Positions 4,708 to 5,411 of a stretch of 5,411 bases of DNA are shown piece by piece. Made by a program: the position numbers and the translations under genes. This DNA comes from Pontiellaceae bacterium (GTDB lineage Bacteria; Verrucomicrobiota; Kiritimatiellia; Kiritimatiellales; Pontiellaceae): positions 1 through 5,411 of the forward strand of contig JAFGWS010000167.1 in the NCBI GenBank assembly GCA_016937035.1. Direction: 5' to 3'. Each line of letters opens with the position of its first letter. Within the stretch, counting starts at the first letter, position 1. Under the pieces are notes generated by a model. That model saw only the letters and a list, made by a program, of their open reading frames with translations, did no database searches and was not told the origin of the DNA.

Positions 4708-4768
4708 TTTACGCATGCCACCGAGGAGGATTCTGCTTCCCGACGGGAACCTGGCGTAAATAGGAGGT
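4708..4768 (+). promoter_or_regulatory. structured leader with 14-codon uORF and RBS
   Basis: TTTACGC (4708-4714) is complementary to GCGTAAA (4754-4760), enclosing a second hairpin TTCCC-gac-GGGAA (4737-4749). A mini-ORF ATG...TAA (4715-4759, 14 residues, 'MPPRRILLPDGNLA') fills this structure and stops two bases before the AGGAGGT (4762-4768) that serves the DUF2975 gene. The uORF lacks its own Shine-Dalgarno, so its translation is doubtful. The main RBS lies outside the stems, directly after the outer one. Confidence 0.35.
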
Positions 4769-4771
4769 CAT

Positions 4772-5305
4772 ATGGACAATGCCGGAAACATTAAAGTGGT
4801 CAGCCATCGATTGAGGCTGGTTTGCATATGCATGATCGTGATCCTTCCCGTGCTGTACGCGGCCTTCTGGATCTTCTTCAATCGTTTCAGCGCCACGGAT
4901 GCTGTTCCCCTGCCCGTTCGGGTTAATGGTCGACTTCCCGCGCTTTCCAGGGTGCTGGCATTTGGGGTCTGCATGCTTCCGCTCTCGGCACTCCTGCTGG
5001 GACTCGCCAATCTGGCGCGGCTGTTTTCGCTGTACGAACGCGGCCATATCTTCACGGAGGGCAATGTCGCCTGTTATCGCAGATTGGGCCGGTTCTTCCT
5101 GCTTTGGGTGGCGCTCGATTTCACGAGCCGAATCCTTCTGACGCTCGCCCTGACCCTCCACAATCCGCCCGGCCAGAGGATGTTGGCGATCGGTCTGCAA
5201 TCGAGCGATTTCGTCGGCCTGTTTGTCGGGTTCACCATCCTGACCATCGCCTGGGTGATGGACGAGGCGCGCAAGCTCAAGGACGACCTGGAACTGATCC
5301 TGTAG
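4772..5305 (+). CDS. DUF2975 four-helix membrane protein
   Basis: A 177-residue integral membrane protein of the DUF2975 (YoaS-like) family, function unknown. Four helices are visible at about residues 15-36, 57-80, 105-127 and 145-163. The family signature between helices 2 and 3 is present as 'LFSLYERGHIFTEGNV' followed by 'RRLGRFFL' (84-110), and the typical end 'WVMDEARKLKDDLELIL' follows helix 4. Length is normal for the family. The start has AGGAGGT four bases upstream. The stop codon TAG is embedded in the Shine-Dalgarno of the next gene, so the two form a tight operon with probable translational coupling. In Bacillus and many other bacteria DUF2975 genes are likewise followed by a small Cro/CI regulator. 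A role in sensing at the membrane is inferred only from that pairing. Confidence 0.9.
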   Translation: MDNAGNIKVVSHRLRLVCICMIVILPVLYAAFWIFFNRFSATDAVPLPVRVNGRLPALSRVLAFGVCMLPLSALLLGLANLARLFSLYERGHIFTEGNVACYRRLGRFFLLWVALDFTSRILLTLALTLHNPPGQRMLAIGLQSSDFVGLFVGFTILTIAWVMDEARKLKDDLELIL

Positions 5306-5314
5306 GAGGCCACT

Positions 5315-5411
5315 ATGTCTATTGTTATCAATCTCGATGTCATGCTGGCCAAGCGCAAGGTGCGCTCCAAGCAGTTGGCGGAACACGTAGGTATCACCGA
5401 GCAAAACCTCT
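5315..5411 (+). CDS. YozG-type Cro/CI (XRE) transcriptional regulator, partial
   Basis: Only the first 32 codons lie in the window; the frame is open at the right edge. 'MSIVINLDVMLAKRK' followed by 'SKQLAEHVGITEQNL' is the opening of the short HTH_3/XRE regulators (about 65-85 residues) that accompany DUF2975 proteins. Residues about 18-32 cover the second helix, the turn (HVGIT) and the beginning of the recognition helix. AGGAGG (5304-5309) overlaps the stop of the preceding gene, five bases before the ATG. It probably binds DNA as a dimer and controls its own operon; the palindrome at 4654-4672 is the obvious candidate site. Completeness and the rest of the operon cannot be judged here. 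Confidence 0.88.
   Translation, partial: MSIVINLDVMLAKRKVRSKQLAEHVGITEQNL

Noticed and set aside
4709..5404. 231-codon minus-strand frame, longer than the DUF2975 gene
   Set aside because: Composition (Gln/His/Arg-rich, no hydrophobic core) is that of an antisense frame; the plus strand has the DUF2975 signature, four helices and a perfect ribosome binding site.

Overview
The window looks like an accessory stretch of a free-living heterotrophic bacterium, probably from the PVC group (Kiritimatiellota/Verrucomicrobiota-like). This placement is inferred from the style of the dispersed intergenic repeats (the 'cttcgcgccctccgcgccttcgcgtga' and 'tgtccat...tgtccat' types) next to a secreted polysaccharide hydrolase. 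No rRNA, tRNA or phylogenetic marker is present, so it is weak. Only two genes can be named by family with real confidence: a secreted GH51 alpha-L-arabinofuranosidase and a DUF2975 membrane protein.

Left part (1-1865). An AT-rich gene for a two-helix membrane protein (172-762, +) runs straight into the 3' end of a decayed group II intron lying on the opposite strand (652-about 891). Domain V, domain VI with a bulged branch-point A, and the last 48 codons of the intron reverse transcriptase can all be read on the minus strand. The annotated C-terminal 36 residues of the membrane protein are therefore antisense intron sequence. Beyond the intron is a gene-free stretch packed with repeats: a 111-bp REP-doublet/MITE-like element with covarying hairpin ends (995-1105), and a composite dispersed repeat (1119-1246). 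A small membrane protein gene with a good ribosome binding site (1404-1664, +) follows. The end of that gene lies inside one copy of a 41-bp direct repeat. The second copy, a 12-bp tandem repeat and another dispersed-repeat module fill the convergent gap before the next gene's stop codon.

Middle (1866-4369). The dominant gene is abf-like on the minus strand, 738 codons: a Sec-exported GH51 arabinofuranosidase with both catalytic glutamates. Its upstream region (4083-4369) is a divergent intergenic space holding a 9-bp tandem direct repeat, a candidate regulator site.

Right part (4297-5411). A 51-codon glycine-rich/basic small ORF has a perfect Shine-Dalgarno, a nested-stem leader and a bulged 3' hairpin. 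Then come a palindromic operator candidate, a structured leader with a 14-codon uORF, and a two-gene operon: a four-helix DUF2975 membrane protein followed at once by a small Cro/CI-type regulator of the YozG type (cut by the window end). This pairing is recurrent in bacteria; the regulator probably controls its own operon.

The strongest unusual observations are the intron-generated chimeric gene end, the covarying hairpin doublet, and the structured transcript around the 51-codon ORF.
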